Assembly: GCA_963969495.1 (NCBI GenBank)
Contig: OZ018335.1
Location: 88,694,440-88,758,439, forward strand
Direction of reading: 5' to 3'
From: Ceratothoa steindachneri
Taxonomy: Eukaryota > Arthropoda > Malacostraca > Isopoda > Cymothoidae
DNA: 64,000 nucleotides
Under the pieces are notes generated by a model that saw nothing but the letters and a program-made list of their open reading frames with translations, did not search any database and had not been told where the DNA came from. Position 1 is the stretch's first letter. Each line of letters opens with the position of its first letter. The position numbers and the translations under genes are program-made. This document shows positions 1-11,417 of the stretch, in pieces.

Positions 1-834
1 TTTGAGCCATCCATCAACTTGACTACAAAGAGCACACTAATCGTTATTTTAAGGAATCCAGAATTCTAAAATTAAATGATCTCTTTGTTTTTCAAACATC
101 CTTATTCCTTTACAAAACAATAAAGTGTTCCTATAATAGCTATATATTTAATATGTTACAAACAGCTGATAATACTCATAATCACCAAACCCGCAATAAA
201 ACAAAATTTATTTCACCCTTGTATTCAAAATCAAAATCACAATGTAGCTTTCTGTACAAATCTATCAAAATATGGAATGGCTTGGACGACAATATCAAAT
301 CCCAAACCAATTTAGCTCAATTCAAAAAAGCTCTTAAAAACAATATAATTTCGGCTTACTAAATTTCTATTCAGCTTTTGTTATTGTGCATTTATTTGTT
401 ACCGTGCAGTGTTATACTGTGTACTACTACTTTGATTTATACATTATAAATATGTTATTATTTATATAAGACTGTTGACTATGTTAACTACATACCTCTT
501 GAAAGAATCGCTGGAAATAATATAGTTTTTTAATTTATTTCTAAATTTAAATTATATAATTATTTGTTATTTGCAATCATCACAATGGTTAGGTTCTCAA
601 ATGAATATTAAGTTGTTTATATTTGTATAAACATGAAGGGATTTTTAGTCTTGATAATTTTATGCTTAGTCTTAAGTTTCTGCCCTAAAAGTCACTGACT
701 TATTTTGGGCCCATAAATAATCCTGTATGTATAAGTACTTATAGTAACTTGGCATTAAGATTTAAAATGTAATATGTTTTTACTGTACATTGGATTAGTA
801 TGGAATAAATAAATAAAATAAATAAATAAAAAAA
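1..834 (+). mobile_element. Non-LTR retrotransposon (LINE) 3' end, truncated by window edge
   Basis: A reading frame open from about position 6 to the TAA at 360-362 gives the last ~117 residues of a LINE ORF2. It has the usual C-terminal pattern of Jockey/CR1-like elements: a short helical stretch with RYFKESRILKLNDL, then a TRNK motif, a K-x-W-N-G-L motif (family form is K-x-W-N-S-L-P) and a final F-K-K-x-L-K. About 470 bp of AT-rich 3' untranslated sequence follows and ends in an ATAAA/TAAA-type tail at about 807-834, as in CR1/L2/Jockey-like LINEs. The reverse transcriptase and endonuclease would lie upstream of the window. The clade is not resolved. The visible tail has no frame breaks, so the copy may be fairly young. 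Confidence 0.7.
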
Positions 835-1109
835 ATACTCGAGGCAAACACATGTATTTTACAAACGAAAACTCGCTTTGGGAGAATTCAACTATTTCTG
901 AAAGTGAATATTTAACAACAGTTCCTGACAGCATGTAGCTTTTATTTACATTATTTACTGTAAACAGATAATTGTTTACGAAACACTTGGTCGAGAGAAC
1001 TGAATTGAAAGAAATTAAAAAATTATATATCTCCCTTATAAAGTATGTTCCATTAATAATGATCGCAGTTACTAGTAAATATACATTGCAGCAAAATATA
1101 TATTGAGTT

Positions 1110-1310
1110 TTTTAGCCCTTTTCAACACTATTTTCAATCATCAATATAATCATGATTGAAATAGTGTTGAAAGAGGGAGAACTTGTTCAGTTCATTCTCA
1201 AGGAATGAACTGAACAAGTTCGAAAGTACTTGGAATCCGCCTTTCATTTTCCTGTGGGATTTTTTGTATTTATTGTTATACCCATGCGCTACTTTGTGAG
1301 TTTCTCATAT

Positions 1311-1312
<2 letters not shown>
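1110..1312 (+). mobile_element. Penelope-like element terminal fragment with two hairpins
   Basis: Two strong inverted repeats sit side by side. The first has arms 1121-1141 and 1152-1171. The second has 18-bp arms 1179-1196 and 1204-1221 with a 7-nt loop, and is followed at once by GAAA and GTACTTGG (1222-1233). The block around 1213-1237 matches, on the opposite strand, the end of the PLE body at about 2553-2577. The fragment then runs into a (TA)n tract at 1313, and the words just before that tract (CTACTTTGTGAGTTTCTCAT) recur before the (TA)n tract at 4553. I infer a PLE terminal repeat in plus orientation, opposite to the PLE at 2519-4552. Confidence 0.55.

Positions 1313-1380
<68 letters not shown>
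1313..1380. repeat. (TA)n microsatellite
   Basis: About 34 uninterrupted AT dinucleotides between a PLE end on the left and the terminal inverted repeat of a Tc1/mariner relic on the right. Together with 2470-2518 it is probably one original tract split by that insertion. Confidence 0.95.
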
Positions 1381-1384
<4 letters not shown>

Positions 1385-2465
1385 TCTCAAAGGTCTGGCC
1401 CCATAGGAAATGTATTAAATAAACTAACTTTCACTTTTTTCATTTATTAATTATTGTTATTAATTACATTACATGTTCAAAATGACATCCATTTACTTCT
1501 ATACATTTTCTAACGACCTTTGAACATTACTTAGCATGGAAATATTTGATTTTATGGCTTCAAATTCTCTTAGTTCCGCTTTTGTTCTAGGATAGTTATT
1601 ATAAGCAACTGATTTAATGTGGCCCCATATAAATTTATCTATAGGTGTCAGATCTTGAGATCTGGGTGGCTATTTAATTGGTCCACTTTTCCAGCATATG
1701 CAGATGTGACTCAGCAGTCACAGTATCGGGGGAAAAATTGACCAATTACCGTATCGTCAAACATAGCTGCCCATACCATAACTCTTCGATTGAACTGCGC
1801 GCGTCCTTCCTCTACCCAATGTGAATTATCAGTAGCCCATTATCGTGCATTATGTCGATTGACATCGCCGTTTAGGTAGGAAATTGCTTTATCACTAAAC
1901 ATCTTTGCCTTTGCTGCATAAACCATTCAAAATATTCCATACGACGATCTCGATCATCACCATGTAATTCCTGGACTAATTTGACTTTATACGGGTAGAA
2001 ATGATTGTTGAGTAGAATGCGCTGGACCGAACTTTTAGATACACCTGTTTCCTGTGATAATTTTCGTATTGACTTACGAGGGCTTTGCTCCACACAATCT
2101 CTTACCAGTGCAGATGTTCTGGGATCAGTAGAAGTAGAAGATCTTACTGACAGTTCTGTAGTTGATTTGGAAACTTTTCGGGGTACTTGGTATTAAAAGT
2201 ATCTGCAACCGAACGTAAAGTGGCACCATCCCTTGCGTATAAAAGAACTAGCTTTATTCCTTCTGTTCTGGTTAGCTTAGCGACCATAATGTAAAGATCT
2301 CAAAAATATAAAATAAATTAATTTTAAATCTAAAATTTTAAATGTATAATCTAATATCTAAAATCAAAGATCTGCAAAATTACAAGATACATAATATAAA
2401 TAAATCCATTTTAAACCTTTAATTTACCGTATATTTCTTATGGGGGCCAGACTTTTGAGACACCC

Positions 2466-2469
<4 letters not shown>
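1381..2469 (-). mobile_element. Tc1/mariner-superfamily element with decayed transposase
   Basis: Terminal inverted repeats of about 30 bp are visible: the left end (1381-1411) reads GTCTCAAAGGTCTGGCCCC, and the right end (2435-2469) on the minus strand reads GTCTCAAAAGTCTGGCCCCC. The minus strand carries a broken transposase. Its N-terminus at about 2287 starts MVAKLTRTEG; there is a helix-turn-helix segment with SIRKLSQETGVSKSSVQRIL (2010-2090), then a NRxVMVWAAMFDDTVIG stretch (about 1745-1800), then a P-x-S-Q-D-L-T-P-I-D-K-F-I-W-G-like block holding the last catalytic acid (about 1620-1670). Several stops and frameshifts interrupt it. The HTH plus MVWA layout is that of IS630/Tc1-type transposases whose N-terminus is catalogued as DUF4817. 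The element is inactive and sits inside a (TA)n tract, consistent with TA targeting. Confidence 0.75.

Positions 2470-2518
<49 letters not shown>
2470..2518. repeat. (TA)n microsatellite
   Basis: About 24 AT units between the right terminal repeat of the Tc1/mariner relic and the 3' end of the PLE that follows. Confidence 0.95.
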
Positions 2519-2521
<3 letters not shown>

Positions 2522-4548
2522 TGCAATGTCTCGCAGGAAAAAATGAAATGGTGTTTCCAAGTACTTTCGAACTTTATTAAGTTCCTTATCAAGGATAACT
2601 ACAAGAAATAATATTATATTAGAGGTATATATACGAAAGAAAAGTATAAAAGACCACTTCAAAAACAAGAAAATACCAATGAGGAAGACGGAAAGGGTAA
2701 CAGATTAAAAGAAATAGAGATAGCCTAACGAGGGAGATTATAAAACACGAGGAGCGAAAGAGTGGGGTAAATATAATGTAAATAACAGAGCAGTGACAAT
2801 TAAAAAAAAAATAATAATGGGGCCACATAGCTAAAGACTGCATATAATACTAAATACAAAAGCCACAACTAATTTCTTTAAGTATTAGTCTTTTAATTAT
2901 AACATCTATTTTATATAAGCCACAGAAAAGGTTAAAATTATCACATTGGCTTATAAAACACATTCAATGATATTCCTTTTTATAGGGTCATTGGAACGAT
3001 AAATAAATTTTACCGAGTTCCAGTTAATTAGATGGTCCTTATCTGACATGTAGACAAAGAAAGCACTGTTATCTTTCCATCTTCGGACATTATATCTATG
3101 TTGATTTATGCGAACAGAAAGTTGTTTACCTGTTTGTCCATAATATTTACTTTGGCAACCAGAACACTCAACTAAATAACCCGTCCCCGTCAAACTATTA
3201 CAATTATTACGTACTAATAAATTCTTAATGGTCGTCTCATATTTAAAAGCAACATAACTGTTAAAGTTATTCAAAAGACGGGGAAGATCACTAAAACAAA
3301 AACAAAAAGGTAAAACTAAAATGTTATTACTATTAAAAGGGAGAGTAGGGACAGTTTGATAAGATGTCTTTCTAGCAGAAGAAGGACAGTTTTGAAGAAA
3401 CAGGTAAGGGTAACAAAGTTTATGGCCGATTTCAAAGATATTGGAAAATTCCAAATCCAAATATTCCGGGCTCACAACTCGTAATGCCCGTAGAAACATA
3501 GAAGAAAAAACAGAACGTTTAACTTTAGGGCTGTGAGAAGAGTAAAAATGAATATAAGAATTTGAATTAGTAGGCTTACGAAAGATAGAGTATTTAAAAC
3601 CTGTATGAGTTCTATGAATAAGAAGATCAAGAAAGGGAAGGGTTCTATTATTTTCCATCCCTTGGGTAAATTTAATTGAAGGGACGAAAGAATTGAGTCT
3701 GGTAAGAAAAACATTAACATCTTTGGGATTAGGACACATGCAAATGACATCATCAATATACCTGTACCAAACGATCGGGGCGTCAAGGATAGTAGGGAGA
3801 AGTTTTGTTTAAAAAAAACTCCATATATAAGTTAGAAAGGACAGGTGAAAGACAATTACCCATGGCTAATCCGAATTTTTGGAGGAAATATTTTCTTTCG
3901 AACAAAAACTTACAGTTTTTGGTACAAAGGGAAATGAGGTTCATGAAAGTAGTAACGAGGACCGGCAAGTTATAATTTTGCAAATGATCATTAAGGAAAT
4001 TGAAAAGATCTTCAACGGGTACTTTGGTAAATAATGAGCAAACATCAAAACTAACAAGAGTAAAATCATTAGAATAATGAATAGCATTAAGTTTAGAAAT
4101 TAGGTTGTAACTATTAGTGACGTGAGACTGAAAAATGGTTCGAACCAACTAGTGGAGTAAGAAATGAAGTAAGCCATTTAGACAGGGAATATGAAACAGA
4201 CCCAACAGAACTTATAATAGGGCGTAATGGGAAATTTGGTTTGTGAGTTTTAACTAAGCCGTACAAATAAGGGAGGGTAGCGTTACTAGACTTAAATTTT
4301 GAAATTAAATCAGGAAAGTTATTAAGTAATCGCCGTACATTTTTATGGAAGTCACTGTTAACTTAAAGAGTGGGGTCTTTTAATACAGGTAGGTAAGTAT
4401 CTTGGTCATTAAGCATTACATTCATTTTATTAAGATAGGAATTTTTATCCATGATTACGATATTACCAGATTTATCGGCCTTAGTGATATGGAGGGAAAA
4501 GTTTTTCGAAGAGTCGATAAAGCACCCTCACGTGATACTTTGTGAGTT

Positions 4549-4552
<4 letters not shown>
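2519..4552 (-). mobile_element. Penelope-like element (PLE), minus strand
   Basis: The element runs from a short inverted terminal fragment beside the (TA)n tract at 4553 (5' side) down to its 3' end beside the tract at 2518. It contains a reverse transcriptase followed by a GIY-YIG endonuclease, the domain order that defines canonical PLEs. The 3' non-coding part (2519-2950) ends in a hairpin module at 2557-2594: on the minus strand CCTTGATAAG, then a GAACTT/AAGTTC stem with loop AATA, then GAAA and GTACTTGG. This resembles the hammerhead-type cores known from PLEs. The element is bracketed by (TA)n on both sides. Confidence 0.8.
2951..4515 (-). pseudogene. PLE reverse transcriptase plus GIY-YIG endonuclease, broken frame
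   Basis: In protein order: an N-terminal DKSGNIVIMDK motif (about 4440-4480), then LPYLYGLVKTHKP and LRPIISS motifs (about 4200-4300), an SFDVCSLFTKVP motif holding the first catalytic Asp (about 4025-4065), GLAMGNCLSPVLSNLYMEFF (about 3815-3870), and a YIDD catalytic box (about 3750). After a linker comes TGYLVECSGC with KYYGQTGK and RINQHR, a GIY-YIG nuclease core (about 3080-3185), ending at the TAA at 2951. The frame is interrupted by an in-frame stop near 4360, a shift near 4145 and another just before YIDD near 3780. All catalytic signatures are still readable, so this is a fairly recent copy that can no longer make one full protein. Confidence 0.8.

Positions 4553-4602
<50 letters not shown>
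4553..4602. repeat. (TA)n microsatellite
   Basis: About 25 AT units bordering the 5' side of the PLE. The 20 bp before it resemble the PLE-end sequence found before the tract at 1313. Confidence 0.95.
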
Positions 4603-4605
<3 letters not shown>

Positions 4606-4800
4606 TGTGTGTGATAGGAAAATCACAATAACACTTGACAGGCTAAATTCTCAATAACCCCATAGGAAATGAGGGAATGCAAATTCGTCCTTTTAAAGAG
4701 CAAACAAGAATCAAATATAGATTAAGGAATAAGGAAGAGAGAGATAACAAACGGAATTATATAATAGAAACTCTTTTACCCGTTAAATAAAGTGAAAAAT

Positions 4801-4868
4801 AGGTGGGGTGCGAACCTATGACATTGAGTGGTCTTCGCTTTTCAAGCAACTGCGCTAAACTATAGGCT
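4801..4868 (-). repeat. tRNA-like sequence (probable SINE head or tRNA relic)
   Basis: On the minus strand an A-box-like TTTAGCGCAGTTGC, a CTTGAAA anticodon-loop-like segment, an extra-arm-like stretch and a B-box-like AGGTTCGCACCCC occur at tRNA spacing. The long variable region and TGA triplet would fit a serine tRNA ancestor. The acceptor stem does not pair convincingly, so I read it as a tRNA-derived SINE or relic, not a working tRNA. The flanks (4603-5080) show nothing else I recognise. Confidence 0.4.
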
Positions 4869-5086
4869 AACGAATAGGTGTGTATGGTGACCTAGTTAGT
4901 GGTTAGCGCAGAGACCTGAAAAGAACGCAAACAACAACTCCCAAGCAGTCTGAAAAAACAAATAAAAGATAAGAGATTTAACAAATATAATGAGTATGTA
5001 AATGAAATTTACATGGCACTTAAAAGCATTCACTGAGTATTTTTATAAAGATTTCAGATGATACAATCGTATATTCAAGAAATATA

Positions 5087-6304
5087 CTAAATAAACTAAC
5101 AAAATGAAATATTGACACGTAAAAAATAAGAGAATGATCATCCATAAAATTGCTTACTATGCAAATACACAAGAAACAAAACAAGATTTAACAATGCTGA
5201 CGCTTAAAACACTTAATAAAGAGAAGTTGAAGCCTTTGTTTTCTATTACTTCGGCGCAACGACGAGAACAGGACCTCACCAGTTTCTTGCAAAATTCTGG
5301 AGTTATTTTGCTCCATTTTCGTCCATAAATCTGGCACAGTTGAAGGCTGCTGGTCTTAAACTTTGTCTCCAATGACCTTCCAGAGGTCCCCAATTGGGTT
5401 CAGGTCCGGGCTCTGAGCAGGCCACTCTATTACTTTGATATCTACTTGTTTAAAATAGTATTTTACTCTCTTTGCAGTATGGCATGGCTCGTTGCCCTGC
5501 ATAAATACTGCTGGCTGGTTCAGAGATGCTCGGAGTGAAGGTATAACATGTTATTATACGAGGTTTAGGTACGCATTCGCATTTAATATTCTAATTATTT
5601 GCACTAGCGGACCAACTCTTTCAGACGAAAACATCACTTTTACCATGACGCTGCCTTCTCCATGCTTGGCACACTTTTTAACACATTTAGGGTTAAGTCT
5701 GTCACCTGCAGTGCGTCTAAGGAATCGTCTGCAAGCAGATCCAACTAAATTTAATTTACTCTCGTCGTTGAAGTGAATTCTCTCCCAATCTTCATCCCAT
5801 CAAACAACATGAGCTTCAGCATATTCGAGTCTCACTTTCTCGTTCTTCTTACTGACGATTGTTTTGGTTGCTTTGAAACAACTCACTTTTTTGCCACTAT
5901 TGGTCTCAATTTTTCGAGAAATTCCTGCCGCAGTCTCAAAGGGATCCTTCATAGAGAAGAGCCTAATTTCTCTGTCCTCTCGGACGGTGGTAATGCGAGG
6001 TTGACCCCGACTTTTGCCGGAGATTTATAGGTTTTGAATTTCATTGTATAACTTTAGAACGCACGAAATCAACTCTTGGACCTTCCTACCTCAGTTGAAA
6101 TTGCAGAAAGAGTCCTCCCCGAAGTCTCCAAGGGAACAATTCTCTGATTGAATTTAAGAGTGACTAAGACAACAATGACGGCCGTTCAGTTCTTACCTAC
6201 TGAGCAAATGTCGCCAGATGATTTCAAAAAATTTCTAGATTGTTCCTGAAATATCGCTCCCTTATTTTGCACGTGTCAATATTTTATTTTGTTAGTTTAT
6301 TTGG
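5087..6304 (-). mobile_element. Tc1-like transposon with decayed transposase
   Basis: Terminal inverted repeats of about 45 bp are clear: left CTAAATAAACTAACAAAATG and onward, right (minus strand) CCAAATAAACTAACAAAATA and onward, both continuing through ATATTGACACGT. TA dinucleotides flank the element at 5085-5086 and 6305-6306. The minus strand holds a Tc1 transposase in pieces. An N-terminal part lies near 6010-6150. Near 5365-5500 a HTAKRVKYYFKQVDIKVIEW stretch leads into the S-P-D-x-N-P-I block with the last catalytic residue and a D-L-W-x-V-I-G-D-K-V continuation. Many stops and frameshifts make it inactive. Confidence 0.8.
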
Positions 6305-6306
6305 TA

Positions 6307-7275
6307 TAAGAGAGAGAGGGAGAGAAGGATAAAACTACCCTTGACATCAAAATACAAAATACAACACAAAAAGAAGAAAAAATATTAATTTAATAATAAA
6401 CAAATAAAAACAAATATGTGAAGAATATAATTACTGAAGAGTAAACAGTCGTCTGTTAACTATATTCCAACTCTTCACAATTATAATTTTTCTCCAATTT
6501 TTTCCACAGCTATTTCCAAGTTACATAATTCAGTATTTTTTCAACTTTTCTTAAATGAAATGATTAGTCACGCCCTTTTCTACGCTGACGTTGTCTATAC
6601 CTCCAAAGAATTAATTTTGACCGAGGACAAAAGTTTATAAAACGTACCTATTAAGCTCAGTCTTGCCTCATTATCACCATTGGGTTCCCTCAACAACAAA
6701 CCTTCCACTACATTAGGAATTCACCCACCAACAAACTCTCAAGTCAGCGAAAAAATGGAATAATTATGGATGCAGAAGAGCCACCATTTAACAACTTTAT
6801 TTTCTTCTTAGTTGAATTCAGAAAGGACTTTTCTACAAGAGCATTAAGTATAGTGCATCCGTTTCGCGTCTTTGTGCCCGCGGTGAATCCTCAGATGCTG
6901 AGTCCTTTGCACACAGATGCATTATTAGACGTTGATCGGAAAAAGATATTTATCTAACTAAAATTTAAAATGCCATAAAGAAGAACCAAGAGGCTGAAGA
7001 ACACTCAGAATAAAAACAATGGTTGAGGAAATCATTCATCTCGGGCCTAACGACCCAACTCAACGGAGATAGCTGGTAAGCCATCAAGAAAATGCTTAAC
7101 AAAGTGAAGACTCACTGCTAGAATGGGACCTACACTTCAACGGAACTAGTGCCCATACAAACGATTGCTTGACCTCATTTGAAATAAGAATCCACGACCG
7201 AGATGTGGACGATAGCATCAAAAAGCCACATTCGAACAATGATTGTTTTCTCATTTCGGTTAAGCTAACATTGAT

Positions 7276-7276
<1 letters not shown>
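6307..7276. other. No recognisable feature
   Basis: AT-rich sequence with a short GA-rich run at about 6308-6330. I see no credible gene, terminal repeat or domain. Confidence 0.4.
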
Positions 7277-7371
<95 letters not shown>

Positions 7372-7384
7372 CCTCTCTCTGTCT
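7277..7384. repeat. (CT)n microsatellite
   Basis: About 100 bp of CT dinucleotides with a few CCC and GT interruptions at the right end. It creates a spurious poly-Leu/Ser open frame that should not be annotated. Confidence 0.95.
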
Positions 7385-7989
7385 CACGGAAGGAGAGAAT
7401 TGCGCTGGCATAATCATCGTTCCTGATGACAAAGAAAGGACAATCCTAATGGGAAATGAATATTAGCGGAATACTAGGATAACTACAAATCGGTGCAATT
7501 GAACCTACCAACAGGCATAGAATGCTAAGGTTCCAGGTATCGAAAAGGTTTTGGAACATCCCAGTACCAAGAAGAGCAGGGAAATTATAGAAGTGTGACT
7601 ATCTAGCAACAACTAAATAATCAAATACATTGGGACTCATTTTCACTGCTATGACTTTACATTAAACACCTTTGTTATTTACATGTACTCGTTTATTTGA
7701 TCTATCAGTTTTTCTCCCTTGTAATGAAACATGTTTCTACCTTCACCTTATCATGAGCATGCTTCGTATGCCTCTACTTTTTTGTTTCCTTTCCTTTGCT
7801 GTACATGAATTTAGTCTAAAACATATGAATACCATTGCAAAAATTAACATGGTAAAGGTTGTTTTTACTTCTCCCTCTGTTGATAGGTTCGATATTGTAT
7901 CATTTTGTAGCATTTTATTTGAGTCAAAAGCGTTCGAATAACGCTCCACAAATTAAGCGTTAAAAGCGGTATTTACTTTGCTTCATGTA

Positions 7990-8923
7990 CGAGTGGTGGT
8001 CAATAAGTTTTGAGAATTGGTAGGGCAAAACAGAGGAGGGGGGGATGGCTGTTTGTGGGGGTGTTAGTACAAGTTATGACAAGTCAGGACCTGCAGCCGC
8101 ACGCTCCTGCCTCGTCCATTTAAGAAGCAGTAGCTAATCGCAGATCGTCAGTAACAAATTTTTCAACAATGGAGAAGGTTGAGCACCGCGCAGTGATCAA
8201 ATTTTTGACTAAGGCAGGCAAGAATGCAAAAGAGATCCATGAACGCATGGTTGCAGTGTACACCGACACCGCCCCGTCCTATGCAACTATTGCTCGCTGG
8301 AATAGGGAGTTCCGTCATGGTCGTGAGACCCTTGAAGATGACCCCCGTCCAGAACGCCCGTCAGACGTGACCAACGAGGACAATGTGGCCCGTGTGAAGA
8401 GGAGGATCCTCGAAAATCGACGGTTTAAGGTCGAAGAAATCGAGCGACAACTTGGAATATCACTTGGAAGTGTTATCAACATCATCCACGACAATTTGGC
8501 CATGACCAAGGTCTCCGCCCGTTGGGTCCCTAGAAACCTCACGCCCCATGATCGACTTCAACGTCGTTAAAGTACACAAGGCCAGAGTTGCACAAGCTGC
8601 CTTGCGCGAGTGCGGATTCGAGGAGCTCAACCATCCACCCTACAGTCCAGATCTTGCCCCTAGCGACTACTTTTTATTCCGCCAGCTCAAGGCTGCAGTG
8701 CGTGGACGCTGGTTTGGGGACGATGAAGATGTCCAGCTCGCCGTCCAGGAGTGGATTGAACAGCAGTCAGGAGATTTCTGGTTGTCGGGAATTCGAAGCC
8801 TCAGGAACAAGTGGCGCAAGTGCATTGAAGTTGAGGGTAGTTATATTGAAAAATAATAAAACACTTTTCGTCATATCTCGTTTCCTTATATCCGAATTGC
8901 AAAACTTATTGACCGTGTCTCAT
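7990..8923 (+). mobile_element. Mariner transposon with an internal deletion
   Basis: Inverted repeats of about 31 bp are well preserved: the left end (7990-8020) and the right end on the minus strand (8893-8923) share GGTCAATAAGTTTTG. TA dinucleotides flank both sides (7988-7989 and 8924-8925). The element is only about 934 bp, short for an autonomous mariner (about 1.3 kb), because the middle of the transposase is missing. Intact ends with a lost catalytic core make it a non-autonomous derivative that a full-length relative could have moved. Confidence 0.85.
8169..8856 (+). pseudogene. Mariner transposase missing its catalytic middle
   Basis: The first frame (8169-8570) encodes the N-terminal DNA-binding half: MEKVEHRAVIKFLTKAGK, the paired helix-turn-helix region with ATIARWNREFRHGRE, then RRFKVEEIERQLGISLGSV and KVSARWVPRNLT. 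The linked C-terminal part in another frame (about 8574-8856) has HKARVAQAALRECGFEELNH, then PPYSPDLAPSDYFLF with the third catalytic Asp of the mariner D,D34D triad, and ends KCIEVEGSYIEK. About 130-150 residues holding the first two catalytic Asps are missing at 8560-8580. The two halves are in different frames, so no functional transposase can be made. The family is often annotated in arthropod genomes as SETMAR-like. Confidence 0.85.
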
Positions 8924-8971
8924 AAATATATCTTAGGAATCGTTTTTCGCGGGTTGATATTTTGTCGAACG

Positions 8972-9270
8972 TACTATTAGCTTAGCAATCATAGTAAACT
9001 ATTCCGCTGAGTATGGATACTATTAGTTTAACAATCATAGTAAACTATTCCTCTGAGTATGGATACTATTAGTTTAGCAATCATAGTAAACTATTCCGCT
9101 GAGTATGGATACTATTAGTTTAGCCATCACAGTGAGCTATTCCGCTGAGTAGGGATACTATTAGTTTAGCAATCATAGTAAACTATTCCACTGAGTATGG
9201 ATACTATTAGTTTAGCAATCATAGTAAACTATTCCGCTGAGTATGGTTATTATTAGTTTAGCAATCATTG
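8972..9270. repeat. 46-bp minisatellite, about 6.5 copies
   Basis: A unit starting TACTATTAGTTTAGCAATCA and ending GCTGAGTATGGA repeats every 46 bp (starts at 8972, 9018 and onward) with a few point differences per copy. It lies 47 bp after the right end of the mariner and seems independent of it. The strict spacing without unique spacers excludes a CRISPR array. Confidence 0.9.
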
Positions 9271-11417
9271 TCGTGGTATAAGAAGGACCAAGTGATGGAA
9301 GGGAGTTCGTACGTACGGGTTGTTTACGTACTCCCCCCCCCCCAAAAAAAATCCGTGATTAACATTTATATCTCTCTAAGAGTGTTATGTATACTTGATT
9401 ATTATTATCTTGATTATTGACTTCTTTAAACTTTGACGGTTCCTTGTGCCATACTTAGCGATTCTAGGATAGAATAAAAATTTGTTAAAACAAACTAAAA
9501 CTTTAAGTAAAACAAAAAATAAATAAACATGAACCAAAGCAATACTGCACACTAAATACACAGAAATGACTACAATAAATTTTTAAGTAAGGCTTTCTAA
9601 ATTGACCTCTCAAAATTATAGTGATGGTTGACCTACCCCTCCCTATAATATAAACAAAATGCTAACTGTCTCTACTGGAGTTTAAAGACCATTGTCCCTC
9701 TTGCGACGGGTTTGAGTCTGACCTTGAACTCAATGAGCTCAGACACCGCAGGAATCTTGTTGGATCGTTGACGCGTGCCTCGGCCAGATGGTTGTTGGCG
9801 GACGGAATAACTTTGAAAGCGACAGAGGACTTTGGCTAGTGACAGTTGGGGGATCCACTCGCCTTCGGCAAGAAGGGATATCACGACGGGATTATGAAAG
9901 AATGTTCCTTTCTCCTCTTCGGATTACTCTAGGGAATAATTCACACTAGCTAGCAATGAGCCAGACGGGAATCCTTTGACTCAGGGGAGTGCTTGGTGGA
10001 GTTCACTCGGGCGTCTTCCTCAAGGGCGAAGACTATCTCTGTGCTTTGGGTTTCACCAGGAAAGGAGTGGTGGTGGGGGGGGGGGTTCTCTGACGAGAGT
10101 AAGTTGAACTTGATTCTTAAATCAAGTTAACTTAAAGTTTGGTGTGACCACCGGTAACTAGCTCGAGGATGAGCTTCTTCTTCTTAGTGCCAGTATTCCT
10201 CAAGGGCAAGGACTATCTCGGTGCTTTGAGATACACCATTATATGAGGGGGAGATGAGGTTGTCTGAAGAGAATAAGTTGAACTTGGACAAGTTAAATTA
10301 AATTTCGGTTTGATAACCAGGAACTAGCTCGAGGTTTTTTGCTGCTTCTTAGTCCCTTCTCTTGGTAGCCTGGGCCTCTTGCCGGGAACTTCGTAGCCTG
10401 CTGACTCACGTATTCTACCTCGTTTTTCATATCTTCATACAGTTGTAATTTGGACAAAATTTTAGCTACGAACCTGTTGTCTCTATGAAGTTAACACACA
10501 CGATAGTCTAGTTGGGAGCCTCTCGCTCCAACCTTTCAAAAAGACGCCACTCGTGTCCTTGAAACTCTCAATTACTATTGGCTAAGATGCATCACGTGAT
10601 ACTCTTGCCATCTCGGCGGAAAACAACAGCTTTGAATTTTTGTCCTCTATTTAGGCTTATGCGTGAGACATTTCTTACATTTACTTACGTAATATTTCAA
10701 GAGTATTTACATGTTTCATAATTTTTTGTAGAAATGCACATTATATGGGCAGCTGCTACACCCTGAACTTTCAGAGAGCGGGAAAAACACGCAACTCTCA
10801 GGGATCTGCTACTGGTCTATGGCGAGTGATTGTCATTTTGTGTTCTCGTTGCGTTAAGGTAATCAATTGGCCAGAGATATTTAATAAGAAAAGTTATTGT
10901 AGAAGATCAACGTGGGCATCAGCGCAAGATAGTATATGAAAAGACATTTGTTAAAAATTGTGTAAATAAGGCAGTGTATGGGTGATACAAAGCCACATTT
11001 GCAAAATGCAAGATTATTTGGCAAGATAAGGCCCTGTTTTCACATAATCCCCTTTAACAGGACAGAGCTGTGCAATGAAGGTATCCCCTTTATGCGCGAA
11101 TAAAAGGAAAGAGAAAGAATGAATATATGGGAAAATAATATGCGCACGGGTAACAAATAGGAATTCTATCTCAGTATTCGGTAGACGAATAATTAACTCA
11201 CATGCTTATTTGAGGAATTATGTCAATATGTTAACTTAAGGGTAGAAATTTGTTAATAAGAACACATAAAATTATATCGCTTTGCTGGGTGAATAGAGCG
11301 GTGCTGGTAAAATATGCCGGTTTAACGAGGTGTCGACGGTCTACGATCGTTATGCAAAGACAGCTAATGTTGAGTGACAAAATATTTACATAAACAATGA
11401 TTTTTATTATTTGACCT
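9271..11417. other. Mostly unassigned; contains a ~180-bp imperfect tandem duplication
   Basis: Within 10012-10370 a block of about 180 bp occurs twice. Copy 1 starts near 10013 and copy 2 near 10193, both with TTCCTCAAGGGC, GACTATCTC and GTGCTTTG, then AAGTTGAACTTG and CTAGCTCGAGG. The minus-strand frame at 9672-9884 has no recognisable domain. The GC-rich, ordered look of 9660-10620 suggests an old mobile element, but I cannot name one. Confidence 0.4.

Noticed and set aside
7169..7426. Open frame with a long Leu-Ser repeat
   Set aside because: It is a translation of the (CT)n microsatellite.
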